42,828 nt of DNA, taken from Candidatus Eiseniibacteriota bacterium (GTDB taxonomy: Bacteria; Joyebacterota; Joyebacteria; Joyebacterales; Joyebacteraceae). Every line of letters starts with the position of its first letter. Within the stretch, counting starts at the first letter, position 1. The notes below the pieces were generated by a model. The model made no database searches and was not told the DNA's origin. It saw only the letters and a program-made list of their open reading frames with translations. Both the position numbers and the translations under genes were made by a program. Positions 8,338 through 17,717 of the stretch are shown piece by piece. Location: contig JAUVLG010000016.1 in the NCBI GenBank assembly GCA_030595835.1, positions 1-42,828 on the forward strand, given 5' to 3'.

Positions 8338-9384
8338 CTACGTCAGGACTATGGCGCGGTCACGCCTTTCGACAACACGCCCGATGACCCAGCTCTCGCC
8401 ACCTCTCGCATTCAGAGCGCCGTCGAACGCACCGAGGCTGCCCTCGGGGAGAGCGACCAGGAGCCCACCGGAAGTCTGCGGGTCATACATCAACTCCACC
8501 GTGCGTCCGTCGGCCCGAGTCCGGGACTCGACGAACGCGCTGTAGTAGTGCTGGTTCAAGAACAGACCTCCGGGCGCCAGCCCCTTCTCGATGGCCTGCC
8601 TGGCGCCCTCGACGAGCGGTACGTCCGGAACAGCGATCTCGAGCGTTACCGCGCTCGCGTCCGCCATCTCGCTGGCGTGTCCGACCAAGCCGAATCCTGT
8701 GACATCGGTCGCCGCGTGGGCGCCAGCCGAAAGCATGGCCTCGGAAGCCGCCCTGTTCAGCGTAGCCATGAGCTCGGTGATGATCGCGACGCCCTCGGGG
8801 GAGAGCTCGTCCTCCTTGAGCGCGGTGGCGAGCACGCCGACTCCGACCGGCTTCGTAAGAACCAGAACATCGCCGACGCCGGCGCCGGCGTTCGACACGA
8901 TCCTCTTGGGGTTCACCATGCCCACTACCGCGAGCCCGAACTTGAACTCACGGTCGCTGACCGAATGACCGCCCAGCACCAGGGCACCCGCCTCCGTGAC
9001 CTTCTCGTTACCCCCCAGGAGCACGTCCGTCATCACCGACAGCGGCAGCTCTCCATCCGGGAAACACACGATGTTGAGAGCGACAAGTGGTGTCCCTCCC
9101 ATCGCATAGACGTCGGAGAGCGAGTTCGCGGCCGCGATCCGCCCGTAGTCCCGCGCGTCGTTCACGACGGGTGTGAAGAAATCCAACGTGACCACGAGCG
9201 CGGTGTCGTCGTTCAGGAGGTACACGCCCGCGTCATCGGCGGTACCCGACGAGATGAGTGCCCGCGGGTCGACGATGGGCGGGAGCTTCGACAGCACTTC
9301 GGCCAGGTCCTCCGGACCCAGTTTCGATGCTCAGCCGGAGCAACGTACCTTCTGCGTCAGCTTGTGTATCTCTTCCCTGGACAA
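8338..9384 (-). CDS. selD: selenide, water dikinase SelD, itself a predicted selenoprotein (Sec18 encoded by TGA)
   Basis: Makes selenophosphate from selenide and ATP, the selenium donor for Sec-tRNA. An uninterrupted frame starts only at 9297 and lacks the catalytic N-terminus. Reading through an in-frame TGA (9331-9333) restores it: HKLTQKVRCSG-U-ASKLGPEDLAEVL, with U at the position of E. coli Cys17 and Lys21 matching the essential Lys20. The best start is TTG at 9384, with GGAG seven bases before it, giving 348 residues, the normal family length. Further motifs are DDAGVY, TLDFFTPVV, NSLSDVYAMGG, GGHSV, TDVTGFGLVGH and DPQTSGGLL. selC follows directly. A hairpin just after the TGA could be the bSECIS. 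Confidence 0.92.
9306..9333 (-). promoter_or_regulatory. candidate bacterial SECIS element of selD (with its UGA)
   Basis: Twelve bases after the TGA (9331-9333) the mRNA can form GGUCC-GGA-GGACC, a perfect 5-bp stem (9306-9318) whose loop begins with G. The loop starts 17 bases after the UGA, within the spacing expected for SelB-binding bSECIS hairpins. It lies inside the coding sequence, as bacterial SECIS elements do. The assignment rests on position and shape only. Confidence 0.6.
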
Positions 9385-9469
9385 GAGCTGTCTCCAAGAA
9401 CCCGGGGCTCGTTCGCCCACGTTGGCCGCAGCAGTAGCCGCGCACATGTCGCGGCAGACCTTCGCGGCA

Positions 9470-11299
9470 TCACTCCACCGTCACGCTTTTCGCGAGATTC
9501 CTCGGCTGATCAACGTGGCAGCCTCGTTCGACCGCGATGTAGTACGCCAGCAGCTGCAACGGCACCACCGACAGAATCGGCGTCAGGTGCGGCAGCGTTC
9601 TGGGAATTTCTATGATGTCGTCCGCCAGCTTCTCCACCTGGTCGTCGCCCTGCGTCGTGATGGCTATGATCCTCCCGCCCCTGGCCTTCACCTCCTGCAT
9701 GTTCGAGAGGATCTTCTCATAGAAGGCGTCCTGGGGCGCGATGACAACCACGGGCATACTCTCGTCTATGAGCGCGATGGGACCATGCTTCATCTCGGCG
9801 GCGGGGTAGCCCTCCGCGTGGATGTAGGAGATCTCCTTGAGTTTGAGAGCACCCTCCAGAGCAACAGGGAAGTTGTACCCACGGCCGAGATAGAGGAAGT
9901 TCGAGTGCTTCGCGTACCTCGATGCGATCTCCTTGATGGCCTCGTGCCCCTCGAGTATCTCCCCGATCTGTTTGGGTATCGCCTGCATCGCGCGGACGAT
10001 CCGTCGTCCCTCGATCAGCGATAGGCTTCGCGCGCGACCAACGGTCAGTGCAACGGCGGCCAGGACCATCAACTGCGAGGTGAACGCTTTGGTCGACGCC
10101 ACACCTATCTCAAGTCCAGCGTGCGTGTAAACGCCTCCGTCGCTCTGCCGCGCTATCGTCGACCCCACGACGTTGACTACACCGAGGACGATGGCGCCCC
10201 TGCGCTGCGCCTCGTTCATCGCCGCCAGCGTGTCGATGGTCTCTCCCGACTGGCTCATGACGATCACAACGTCACCGGGGCCGATGACGGGGTTTCTGTA
10301 GCGGAACTCGGACGCGTACTCAACCTCCGCCGAGATCCTGGCGAGATCCTCGAGCATGTACTCACCGATCAGCCCCGCGTGCCAGGACGTCCCACACGCA
10401 ATGATGATGATGCGGCTCGCCGCGGTCAGACTGCGGCGGTGTTCCCGGAGCCCTCCCAGGAAGGCGTCGCCCGCGACCTCGATCACGCGCCCCCTGACAG
10501 CATCCCGGACGGTCCGCTCCTGCTCGAAGATCTCCTTGAGCATGAAGTGAGGGAACCCGTTCTTCTCTATCGTGTCGATGTTCCAGGTGACCTTCTCGAT
10601 ATCCTTGGTCACCAGCTCGTCTTCAAGGGTGGTCGTCGAGAATCCATCCGGCGTTGCCACGACCACCTCGAGATCGTCGAGATAGACGACGTCCCTGGTG
10701 TGCCTCACGATGGCGGCGACGTCCGAGGCGACGTAGTACGTTTCTCTGCCGATGCCGAGCACCAGAGGGCTGCCGTTTCTGGCGCCGACCAGGACGCCGG
10801 GCTCATCCGCGTGGATCACGGCCATGCCGTACGCCCCGCGCACTCTCGTAAGAGCCGCTCGCACCGCGGCCTCAAGATTGCCCTGGTAGTAGCTGCCGAT
10901 GAGGTGCGCCAAGACCTCCGTATCGGTCTCCGATTCAAAAACGTGGCCGTCTGCCTCGAGCGATCTGCGAAGAGAGCGGTAGTTCTCGACGATGCCGTTG
11001 TGCACGATCGCCAGCTTGCCCGTGGCGTCGGTCTGAGGATGGGCGTTCACCTCCGAGGGCTCACCGTGGGTCGCCCAGCGCGTGTGCGCGATGCCGGTCG
11101 ACCCGCTCATCGGACTCTGCTCGAGAAGAGCGACCAGTCCGTCCATCTTCCCCTTCACCTTCCTGACACTGAGAGCACCATCGCTCACAACCGCGATGCC
11201 GGCGGAGTCGTACCCCCGGTACTCCACGCGCTTGAGGCCCTCCACGAGAACCGGGATGACGTCCTTACCTCTGGCAACACATCCAATGATCCCACACAT
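9470..11299 (-). CDS. glmS: glutamine--fructose-6-phosphate aminotransferase (isomerizing) GlmS
   Basis: Converts fructose-6-phosphate and glutamine to glucosamine-6-phosphate, the first step to UDP-GlcNAc. It has 609 residues. The N-terminal class II glutaminase domain begins MCGIIGCVA with Cys2 as nucleophile and includes RVEYRGYDSAGIA and HTRWATHGEPS. Two SIS domains follow (ACGTSWHAG; MSQSGETIDTLAAM; GRGYNFPVALEGALKLKE), and the C-terminus is DQPRNLAKSVTVE, the family ending. GGGAGGGG lies seven bases before the ATG. It starts two bases after glmM ends, so the two steps of amino-sugar synthesis are coupled. I see no glmS ribozyme; there is no room for one. Confidence 0.97.
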   Translation of the reverse strand: MCGIIGCVARGKDVIPVLVEGLKRVEYRGYDSAGIAVVSDGALSVRKVKGKMDGLVALLEQSPMSGSTGIAHTRWATHGEPSEVNAHPQTDATGKLAIVHNGIVENYRSLRRSLEADGHVFESETDTEVLAHLIGSYYQGNLEAAVRAALTRVRGAYGMAVIHADEPGVLVGARNGSPLVLGIGRETYYVASDVAAIVRHTRDVVYLDDLEVVVATPDGFSTTTLEDELVTKDIEKVTWNIDTIEKNGFPHFMLKEIFEQERTVRDAVRGRVIEVAGDAFLGGLREHRRSLTAASRIIIIACGTSWHAGLIGEYMLEDLARISAEVEYASEFRYRNPVIGPGDVVIVMSQSGETIDTLAAMNEAQRRGAIVLGVVNVVGSTIARQSDGGVYTHAGLEIGVASTKAFTSQLMVLAAVALTVGRARSLSLIEGRRIVRAMQAIPKQIGEILEGHEAIKEIASRYAKHSNFLYLGRGYNFPVALEGALKLKEISYIHAEGYPAAEMKHGPIALIDESMPVVVIAPQDAFYEKILSNMQEVKARGGRIIAITTQGDDQVEKLADDIIEIPRTLPHLTPILSVVPLQLLAYYIAVERGCHVDQPRNLAKSVTVE

Positions 11300-11301
11300 A
11301 A

Positions 11302-12675
11302 TCAGGCCCCTCCCGCCGTTCTGGTAATGGCGGAGATGGCTTCTTCGACAAGTCCGTTGGCGTCGTCCTCGCGTGCAGCCTCGGCTATCACGCGAACGAC
11401 GGGTTCAGTACCGGACATCCTAGCGTGAATCCAACGGTCGGGCCAAGCTATCTTTGCCCCGTCCGTGAGGTCGAGCTCCCCCTCGCGAAACGCCGCTCTC
11501 ATCGCCTCGATGATGCCCTCGCGGGTGACCGAGTCCAGTCTGAGCTTCCTTTTCACGCTTGAGTAGTGCGTGAAGCGCGCGGCGAGACCGGACACCGTTC
11601 CAGGCTCTCCCGTCGACAGACCCGAGGCGATCAGAGCCGCCGCAGTGGCGGAGTCCCGCCCCATGTGTACGTCCGGCAGTATGACGCCCCCGTTTCCCTC
11701 ACCACCTATGACAGCGCCTACCTCTTCCATTTTCGCGACGACGTTTATCTCGCCGATCGGTGTCCGGTACACGGGCACTTCGAATTCCTCCGCAAGATCG
11801 TCCATCATCCGGCTGGTGGACATGTTCGCCACGATGGGCCCCCGTCGGGCCTTGAGAACGACGCGCGAGGCGATGGCCAGCGTGAACTCCTCGCCAATGG
11901 CCACACCTCGCTCATCTACCACGGCCAGACGGTCCGCGTCGGGATCGCAGGCAAAGCCGGCGACAGCGTTCTCTGCAACGACGGTGCGGCAGAGTTCCTT
12001 GAGGTGCTCTTGCGTCGGCTCCGCCCCCCGGGGGAAACCCGAATCCATATCTGTATAGAGCTCGACGACCTCGCAGCCGAGCTCGCGGAGCAGCCTCGGC
12101 AAGATCACTGATCCGGCGGCGTTAACGCAGTCCATGACGATGCGCGGATGGGCTGCTGATACCGCGGAGGCGTTCACGAACGGTGAGGCGAGAACGAGGG
12201 CCACGTGCTCCCCCACGGCATCGTCCATTCGGCGCACGTCGGAAGCGCCGGGCGCGCGCGCACCCCGTGGGGTGTCGACCGGCGTCTCCCCCGCGGCGTC
12301 GACGGCGGAGAAGAACCTGGCGACCTCCTCGCTGTCGAGAAAGACCCCGCGCCGCGAGAAGAACTTCAGCCCGTTGTACTCCTCAGGGTTGTGACTGGCG
12401 GTGATCATGACGCCGCCGGCGAGCGCGTGTCGCTTGACGACGACGCCCACCGTCGGTGTGGGGACCACACCGACATCGACTACACGCCCTCCCGCCTCGA
12501 TGATCCCGGCGGCGACGGCGTCTTTCAGGACGTCTCCCCCGGACCTGGAGTCCCAGCCCACGGCGATGTCGCCGGGAGTCCGGGCCGCGAACGCTCCGCC
12601 GTACCGGCGTACAACGTCTGGCGTGACTTCTCCGGCGGTCAGTCCACGGACTCCGGACACACTTCGAATCAGCAC
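11302..12675 (-). CDS. glmM: phosphoglucosamine mutase (GlmM/ManB-type phosphohexomutase)
   Basis: Alpha-D-phosphohexomutase, 457 residues. The phosphoserine loop is MITASHNPEEYNGLKFF, the metal loop CDPDADRLAVVDE, the sugar loop GEGNGGVILPDVHMGRDS and the phosphate loop RMSGTEPVVRVIAEA. The metal loop (DPDADR) and EYNGLK are closer to phosphomannomutase/archaeal-type enzymes than to classical bacterial GlmM, so specificity cannot be read from sequence. The position directly before glmS makes glucosamine-6-phosphate to glucosamine-1-phosphate the likely reaction. I prefer the GTG start at 12675 (MLIRSVSGVRG) with GGGAG seven bases upstream; an ATG 12 codons earlier has no Shine-Dalgarno. Confidence 0.88.
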   Translation of the reverse strand: MLIRSVSGVRGLTAGEVTPDVVRRYGGAFAARTPGDIAVGWDSRSGGDVLKDAVAAGIIEAGGRVVDVGVVPTPTVGVVVKRHALAGGVMITASHNPEEYNGLKFFSRRGVFLDSEEVARFFSAVDAAGETPVDTPRGARAPGASDVRRMDDAVGEHVALVLASPFVNASAVSAAHPRIVMDCVNAAGSVILPRLLRELGCEVVELYTDMDSGFPRGAEPTQEHLKELCRTVVAENAVAGFACDPDADRLAVVDERGVAIGEEFTLAIASRVVLKARRGPIVANMSTSRMMDDLAEEFEVPVYRTPIGEINVVAKMEEVGAVIGGEGNGGVILPDVHMGRDSATAAALIASGLSTGEPGTVSGLAARFTHYSSVKRKLRLDSVTREGIIEAMRAAFREGELDLTDGAKIAWPDRWIHARMSGTEPVVRVIAEAAREDDANGLVEEAISAITRTAGGA

Positions 12676-12741
12676 GTGCAGTCTCCCTGGCTGTTCAACC
12701 GTAGATTCCATTCGAGAATCGGCCGGCCGGGAGAGCCGGCG

Positions 12742-14475
12742 TCAGTCAGAGCCGACCCAGACCAGCCGCTCAAGGGCCACGGCCGCGGCCGTGGCGAAGT
12801 CCGAATCGGGGTAGTCGATGAGGAGCGACTCGTACGCCGCTCGCGCGGCCTCAAGATCGTCCGACCTTGTCTCCAGGATCCATGCGATGGCAAGAGCCGC
12901 CTTGGGTGCGAGCGAGCTCTCGGGATGATGCTCGATCACGGACTCGTAGTAGTCCCGCGCCCGCCTGGTGTCGTCGAAGCGAAACAGGTAGAGCTCGGCG
13001 GCCCGGAATCTGGCGACGGCGACCTTGTCCTCCGGTTCCTCGATGGCGACCGTGTCCGCGGCGACCGTGGCAGGTGCAATGCCGGTCGTGTCCGCGGCGA
13101 CGGCGGGAGGTCCAATGCCGATCGGGTCTGCGCTGCTCGCGGCAAGTTCGATGCCGGTCGTGTCTAACGCTGTGGACGGCGAACCGGGGAAGTCCGCCCC
13201 ACCGGGGCTCTCGTCGAACGGCGGGAGCAATGTAACGTGCAGAGTCGTATCGTCCGTGGCCCCCGTCGGCGCCGTGACCTGCTCCAACGTGTCCGCCTGA
13301 TCCGGCGCATGCTCGTCCTCTCCCTCGACGCGCACCTCCTCGCTCTCCCCATCGGCCTGTGCGATTGTCGCGAGGAAACCCGTCAGCTCATCGATATCAC
13401 TCACGGCTCTCTTCGCGAGTTTCGCCACGTCACTCCGGGGGGCTTCATCCTTCGCCCTCCCGAAGGATGCGACTGCCTCCTCCGGAAGCTCGTAGTAGTC
13501 GCGCTGCAGAAGCCCTATCCGATAGTGGGCTTCCGCGGAGGCTTCGGACCTCTTGTTCGACGCCGATATACCCTCGTACGTAGCTATCGCATCCTCCACG
13601 GCGCCCGTGGCCTCGAGCACACTCCCCCTGAGAAGGAGGACGCGGTCCAGTTCGTCGCGGTCGTCGCTCCGTTTCTCGAGGTCAGCGAGAACCTCGAGGG
13701 CCCCCTCGAGACGCCCTCGCAGGAGATCGACGCCCGCGAGCCGCATCTTCGCCTCGAACGCAAGAGCTCTGGGTCCACGCTCACCTGGCACGAGGGCGTA
13801 CTGCCGGGCAGCGGCATCGAGCTCACCGATGTCCTCGTAGTTCTCGGCGTTCAGGAATCGTATCTCCGCGCGGCGATCGCTCCGGGGGAAGCGTTCCAGA
13901 GCCTGTTCGTAAGTTTCGGTCGCCTCGGCGTAGTTCTGCCTGGCGTTCCTCGCCCTCCCAACGAGAACCAGAGCGTCGTCGGAGAACGGGTGCGGTGGCG
14001 ACGCATCCGCCAGCCCTTCCAGATAGGCCTCGGCAGAGGTGGGGTTGCCGCGCTCGAGCAGCACGGAGGCAAGCATGTACTCGACTTCCGGCAAGAGCTC
14101 ACTGTTGGGATGAAGCAGCACGAACTCTGTCAGACGCCGTTCGGCACTGTCGTACCGCTCCTGGTAGTAGCGGATGGTACCCAGCAGAAGAAGCGCGTCG
14201 TCGGCCCAGTCCGAATCGGGGTGAAACTTGAGTACGCGGCCGCACTTCTCGGCCGCGCGCTCCAGGAGTTCCCTCTCCGCGGGTCCGGGAGGTGCATCCG
14301 GCGCACTGGACTCACGCAGAAGCTCCGCCTCACGCGCGGCGGACCGCGCGTGATAGAACGTGTTGTAGTACACACATCCCGCGAGGAAACTCAGAGCAGT
14401 AACCAGCAGGACGGCAGTGAGGTATCTCTTGCACACCCTTCCGACAGCTCCTTCCGACATCGCCGCACGGAGCAC
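12742..14475 (-). CDS. TPR-repeat outer-envelope lipoprotein (BamD/YbgF-like)
   Basis: A 577-residue protein. A lipoprotein signal (membrane segment about 18-33, lipobox LAGC with Cys34) is followed by VYYNTFYHARSAAREAE, a start typical of TPR lipoproteins in FCB-related candidate phyla. Many TPR-like helical hairpins follow (for example HPDSDWADDALLLLGTIRYYQERYDSAERRL), resembling BamD/YbgF scaffolds of outer-membrane assembly or cell-envelope division. A low-complexity Thr/Ala/Gly/Asp-rich region with 12-residue repeats separates them from a last TPR block (DYYESVIEHHPESSLAPKAA). The GTG start has GGGGAG seven bases upstream. It lies between pyrR and glmM. The exact role is unknown. Confidence 0.75.
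   Translation of the reverse strand: MLRAAMSEGAVGRVCKRYLTAVLLVTALSFLAGCVYYNTFYHARSAAREAELLRESSAPDAPPGPAERELLERAAEKCGRVLKFHPDSDWADDALLLLGTIRYYQERYDSAERRLTEFVLLHPNSELLPEVEYMLASVLLERGNPTSAEAYLEGLADASPPHPFSDDALVLVGRARNARQNYAEATETYEQALERFPRSDRRAEIRFLNAENYEDIGELDAAARQYALVPGERGPRALAFEAKMRLAGVDLLRGRLEGALEVLADLEKRSDDRDELDRVLLLRGSVLEATGAVEDAIATYEGISASNKRSEASAEAHYRIGLLQRDYYELPEEAVASFGRAKDEAPRSDVAKLAKRAVSDIDELTGFLATIAQADGESEEVRVEGEDEHAPDQADTLEQVTAPTGATDDTTLHVTLLPPFDESPGGADFPGSPSTALDTTGIELAASSADPIGIGPPAVAADTTGIAPATVAADTVAIEEPEDKVAVARFRAAELYLFRFDDTRRARDYYESVIEHHPESSLAPKAALAIAWILETRSDDLEAARAAYESLLIDYPDSDFATAAAVALERLVWVGSD
13042..13164 (-). repeat. 36-bp imperfect tandem repeat inside the TPR lipoprotein gene
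   Basis: Three 36-bp units (13129-13164, 13093-13128, 13057-13092) and a partial fourth (13042-13056) encode 12-residue units of the form D-T/P-T/I-G-I followed by an Ala/Pro-rich half (DTTGIELAASSA, DPIGIGPPAVAA, DTTGIAPATVAA, DTVAI). They form a flexible linker between the main TPR array and the C-terminal TPR block. Unit length is a multiple of three, so copy-number change keeps the frame. Confidence 0.85.
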
Positions 14476-14504
14476 GATCCGTCTCCGGGGCGAGTCAGCG
14501 CATC

Positions 14505-15971
<1,467 letters not shown>

Positions 15972-15975
<4 letters not shown>

Positions 15976-16805
15976 GCGGAGCCTCCGTGGCCGGGCGCAA
16001 GCGCGTGCACGAGCCCATCCAGTGTCGAGACACCCGCCGGTATCGAGTAGCCCGCGTCCCGCAGCTCTCGCGCGAGGTCCATGGCGGCCGGACGCCTGAG
16101 GCACCATCGGCTCAGCTCCTCGCCCAGCTCGAACAGCCGTGCGGGTGTGGAGTCGAAGACCACTCGCCCCTCGAACACAACGAGCACTCTCGACGACAGC
16201 CCTATCTCATCGGGAAACTGCGTTACGTGTACGACCGTCCTGGAGGAGTCGGCGCGGAGTTCCTTCAGCATGCGCCAGACCTCGCGCCGTCCCGCCGCAT
16301 CCAGAAGCGAGGTCGGTTCGTCAAGAAGCAGACACGCCGGGCGCATCGCGAGCACTGCCGCTATGGCCACACGCTGCTTCTCCCCACCCGACAAACGATG
16401 GGGAGCACGGTCCCTGAGACCCTGAAGACGGAACCGAACAAGAGCTTCCTCCACGCGCTCGCGTATCGTCTGCGAAGCGAGCCCGAGGTTCTCCAGCCCG
16501 AAGGCAAGCTCCCGCTCTACGGTAGTGCTGACCAGCTGGTTGTCGGGGTTCTGGAAGATGAGACCCACGCGCCGGCGCACGTCCCAAACGTTGGATTCGT
16601 CGCCGGTGACGAGTCCGTCCACCGTTACGCGGCCGTCGGTAGGAACGAGCAGAGCGTTCATCAACCGAAGAAGGCTGGTCTTACCCGAACCGCTCGGTCC
16701 GACCACCGCCACCGACTCGCCGGCTTCGATAGCGAGATCGATGCCCCTGAGCGCAGGTCTAGCAGACGAACCGTAGGTGAGAGTAACGTCGCGAAATCGT
16801 ATCAA
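15972..16805 (-). CDS. ecfA1: ECF-transporter ATP-binding protein (EcfA1-like)
   Basis: ABC ATPase, 277 residues from a TTG (MIRFRDVTLTYGSS). Walker A is GPSGSGKTSLLR, the Q-loop FQNPDNQLVSTTVERELAFGLENLG (the NPDNQ form of EcfA1), the signature HRLSGGEKQRVAIA, Walker B CLLLDEPTSLLD and the switch His in VHVTQFPDEIG. In the last, H-V-T-Q replaces the usual V-T-H-D, so the switch histidine is displaced or missing, a point also seen in some degenerate heterodimer sites. No ATG or GTG is available near the start and the Shine-Dalgarno is weak. It overlaps ecfA2 by four bases. Confidence 0.83.
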
Positions 16806-16839
16806 GTGCGGCCCCGTCTGTGAACGATAGCTGGTGCGC

Positions 16840-17682
16840 TCAAGGCGCGGTTTCCGTCGCGGCACGCGCCATCTTCTCCAACTCCGCGCGTGCAGAATCG
16901 ACCCACGTACCGTCCGGGAACTCACGAAGGTAAAGGTCGAGCGCGAAGATGCCCTCTTCCCGCTCTCCGAGTTCGAGCAGGGCGACCGCGCGGGCGAACC
17001 GCGCATCCTCAAGCGTGGGGTCAAGCTCCACTGCACGATCGAAGTGCCTGAGCGCGTCCGACACACGTCCGGCGTCGAAGTGTGCCTTCCCCAGCGCGAA
17101 CTCGGACAGCGGCTCGGCGGGTCTGGCCTTGAGCACCTGTTCCAGTATGGCGATGGCGCGCTCGGGATCGCCCATCGCAAGCAGTACGACCCCCAGATTG
17201 TACCCGGCGTCTACGAAGCGCGGGTCGACCCGCAGAGCGGCGGCGAACTCCTCCTGCGCCTTCGCGTAGTTGCCGGCGTCGGCGAGCATCGTTCCACGGT
17301 TATAGAGTATCTTGGCCTCGGTCCGCCGCCGGTAGCGCTCGATGTCCTCCTCACCAACCGGCACGTCGACGAGCTCTCCCAGCTGCGGAGTGAGATCCGG
17401 GTCCATGCCGTTCACGTCCGCAAGATAACCGGCCGCGCGCGCGGTGCCGTAGTAGTCGTCGGCTATGGAGGCCAGCGTCTCGCCCGACGACACCGTGTGC
17501 GATACGATCTCAACGGTGCCGGCGCCGCTGCCACTCTTGGACGGCAGAAGCGCGCAGCCGCTCAGAGTGAGCAGCACGACGATAAGAGCGACGCAGGCGG
17601 CGACGCCCGGCCGCCGCAACTCGACCCCCCGCGGGTCAGGTCGCCCCGTTCCGGTTCCCCCGGCGTGGATGGCGTGATCCAT
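16840..17682 (-). CDS. LysM- and TPR-domain lipoprotein
   Basis: A 280-residue exported protein. A long basic N-region and membrane segment end in lipobox LSGC (Cys43). A LysM domain (about residues 60-108: HTVSSGETLASIADDYYG...LGELVDVPV) should bind peptidoglycan. Four or more TPR units follow (AKILYNRGTMLADAGNYAKAQ; DAGYNLGVVLLAMGDPERAI; LSEFALGKAHFDAGRVSDAL; ARFARAVALLELGEREEGI). It may anchor a protein scaffold between the outer membrane and the cell wall. GGAGG lies eight bases before the ATG. It follows dus by 35 bases. The family is recognisable but the specific function is not. Confidence 0.78.
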   Translation of the reverse strand: MDHAIHAGGTGTGRPDPRGVELRRPGVAACVALIVVLLTLSGCALLPSKSGSGAGTVEIVSHTVSSGETLASIADDYYGTARAAGYLADVNGMDPDLTPQLGELVDVPVGEEDIERYRRRTEAKILYNRGTMLADAGNYAKAQEEFAAALRVDPRFVDAGYNLGVVLLAMGDPERAIAILEQVLKARPAEPLSEFALGKAHFDAGRVSDALRHFDRAVELDPTLEDARFARAVALLELGEREEGIFALDLYLREFPDGTWVDSARAELEKMARAATETAP

Positions 17683-17717
17683 GATCGATTCCTCCCTCCG
17701 TGCGTTGGACCAGGACG

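Noticed and set aside
8338-9297. selD as an N-terminally truncated pseudogene
   Set aside because: The missing N-terminus is present upstream in the same frame, interrupted only by a TGA at the known Sec/Cys position, and selC is adjacent, so recoding explains it better than decay.
9385-9469. Possible glmS riboswitch/ribozyme or small gene between glmS and selD
   Set aside because: The gap lies downstream of glmS, is only 85 bases and shows no ribozyme-like core or coding frame with a start.
8308-9615. Plus-strand open frame opposite selD
   Set aside because: Antisense to a clearly conserved enzyme; no family resemblance.
16081-16425. Small plus-strand frames inside ecfA1, glmS and similar genes
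   Set aside because: All are antisense or alternate frames of conserved genes with no Shine-Dalgarno or domain; typical of high-GC sequence.
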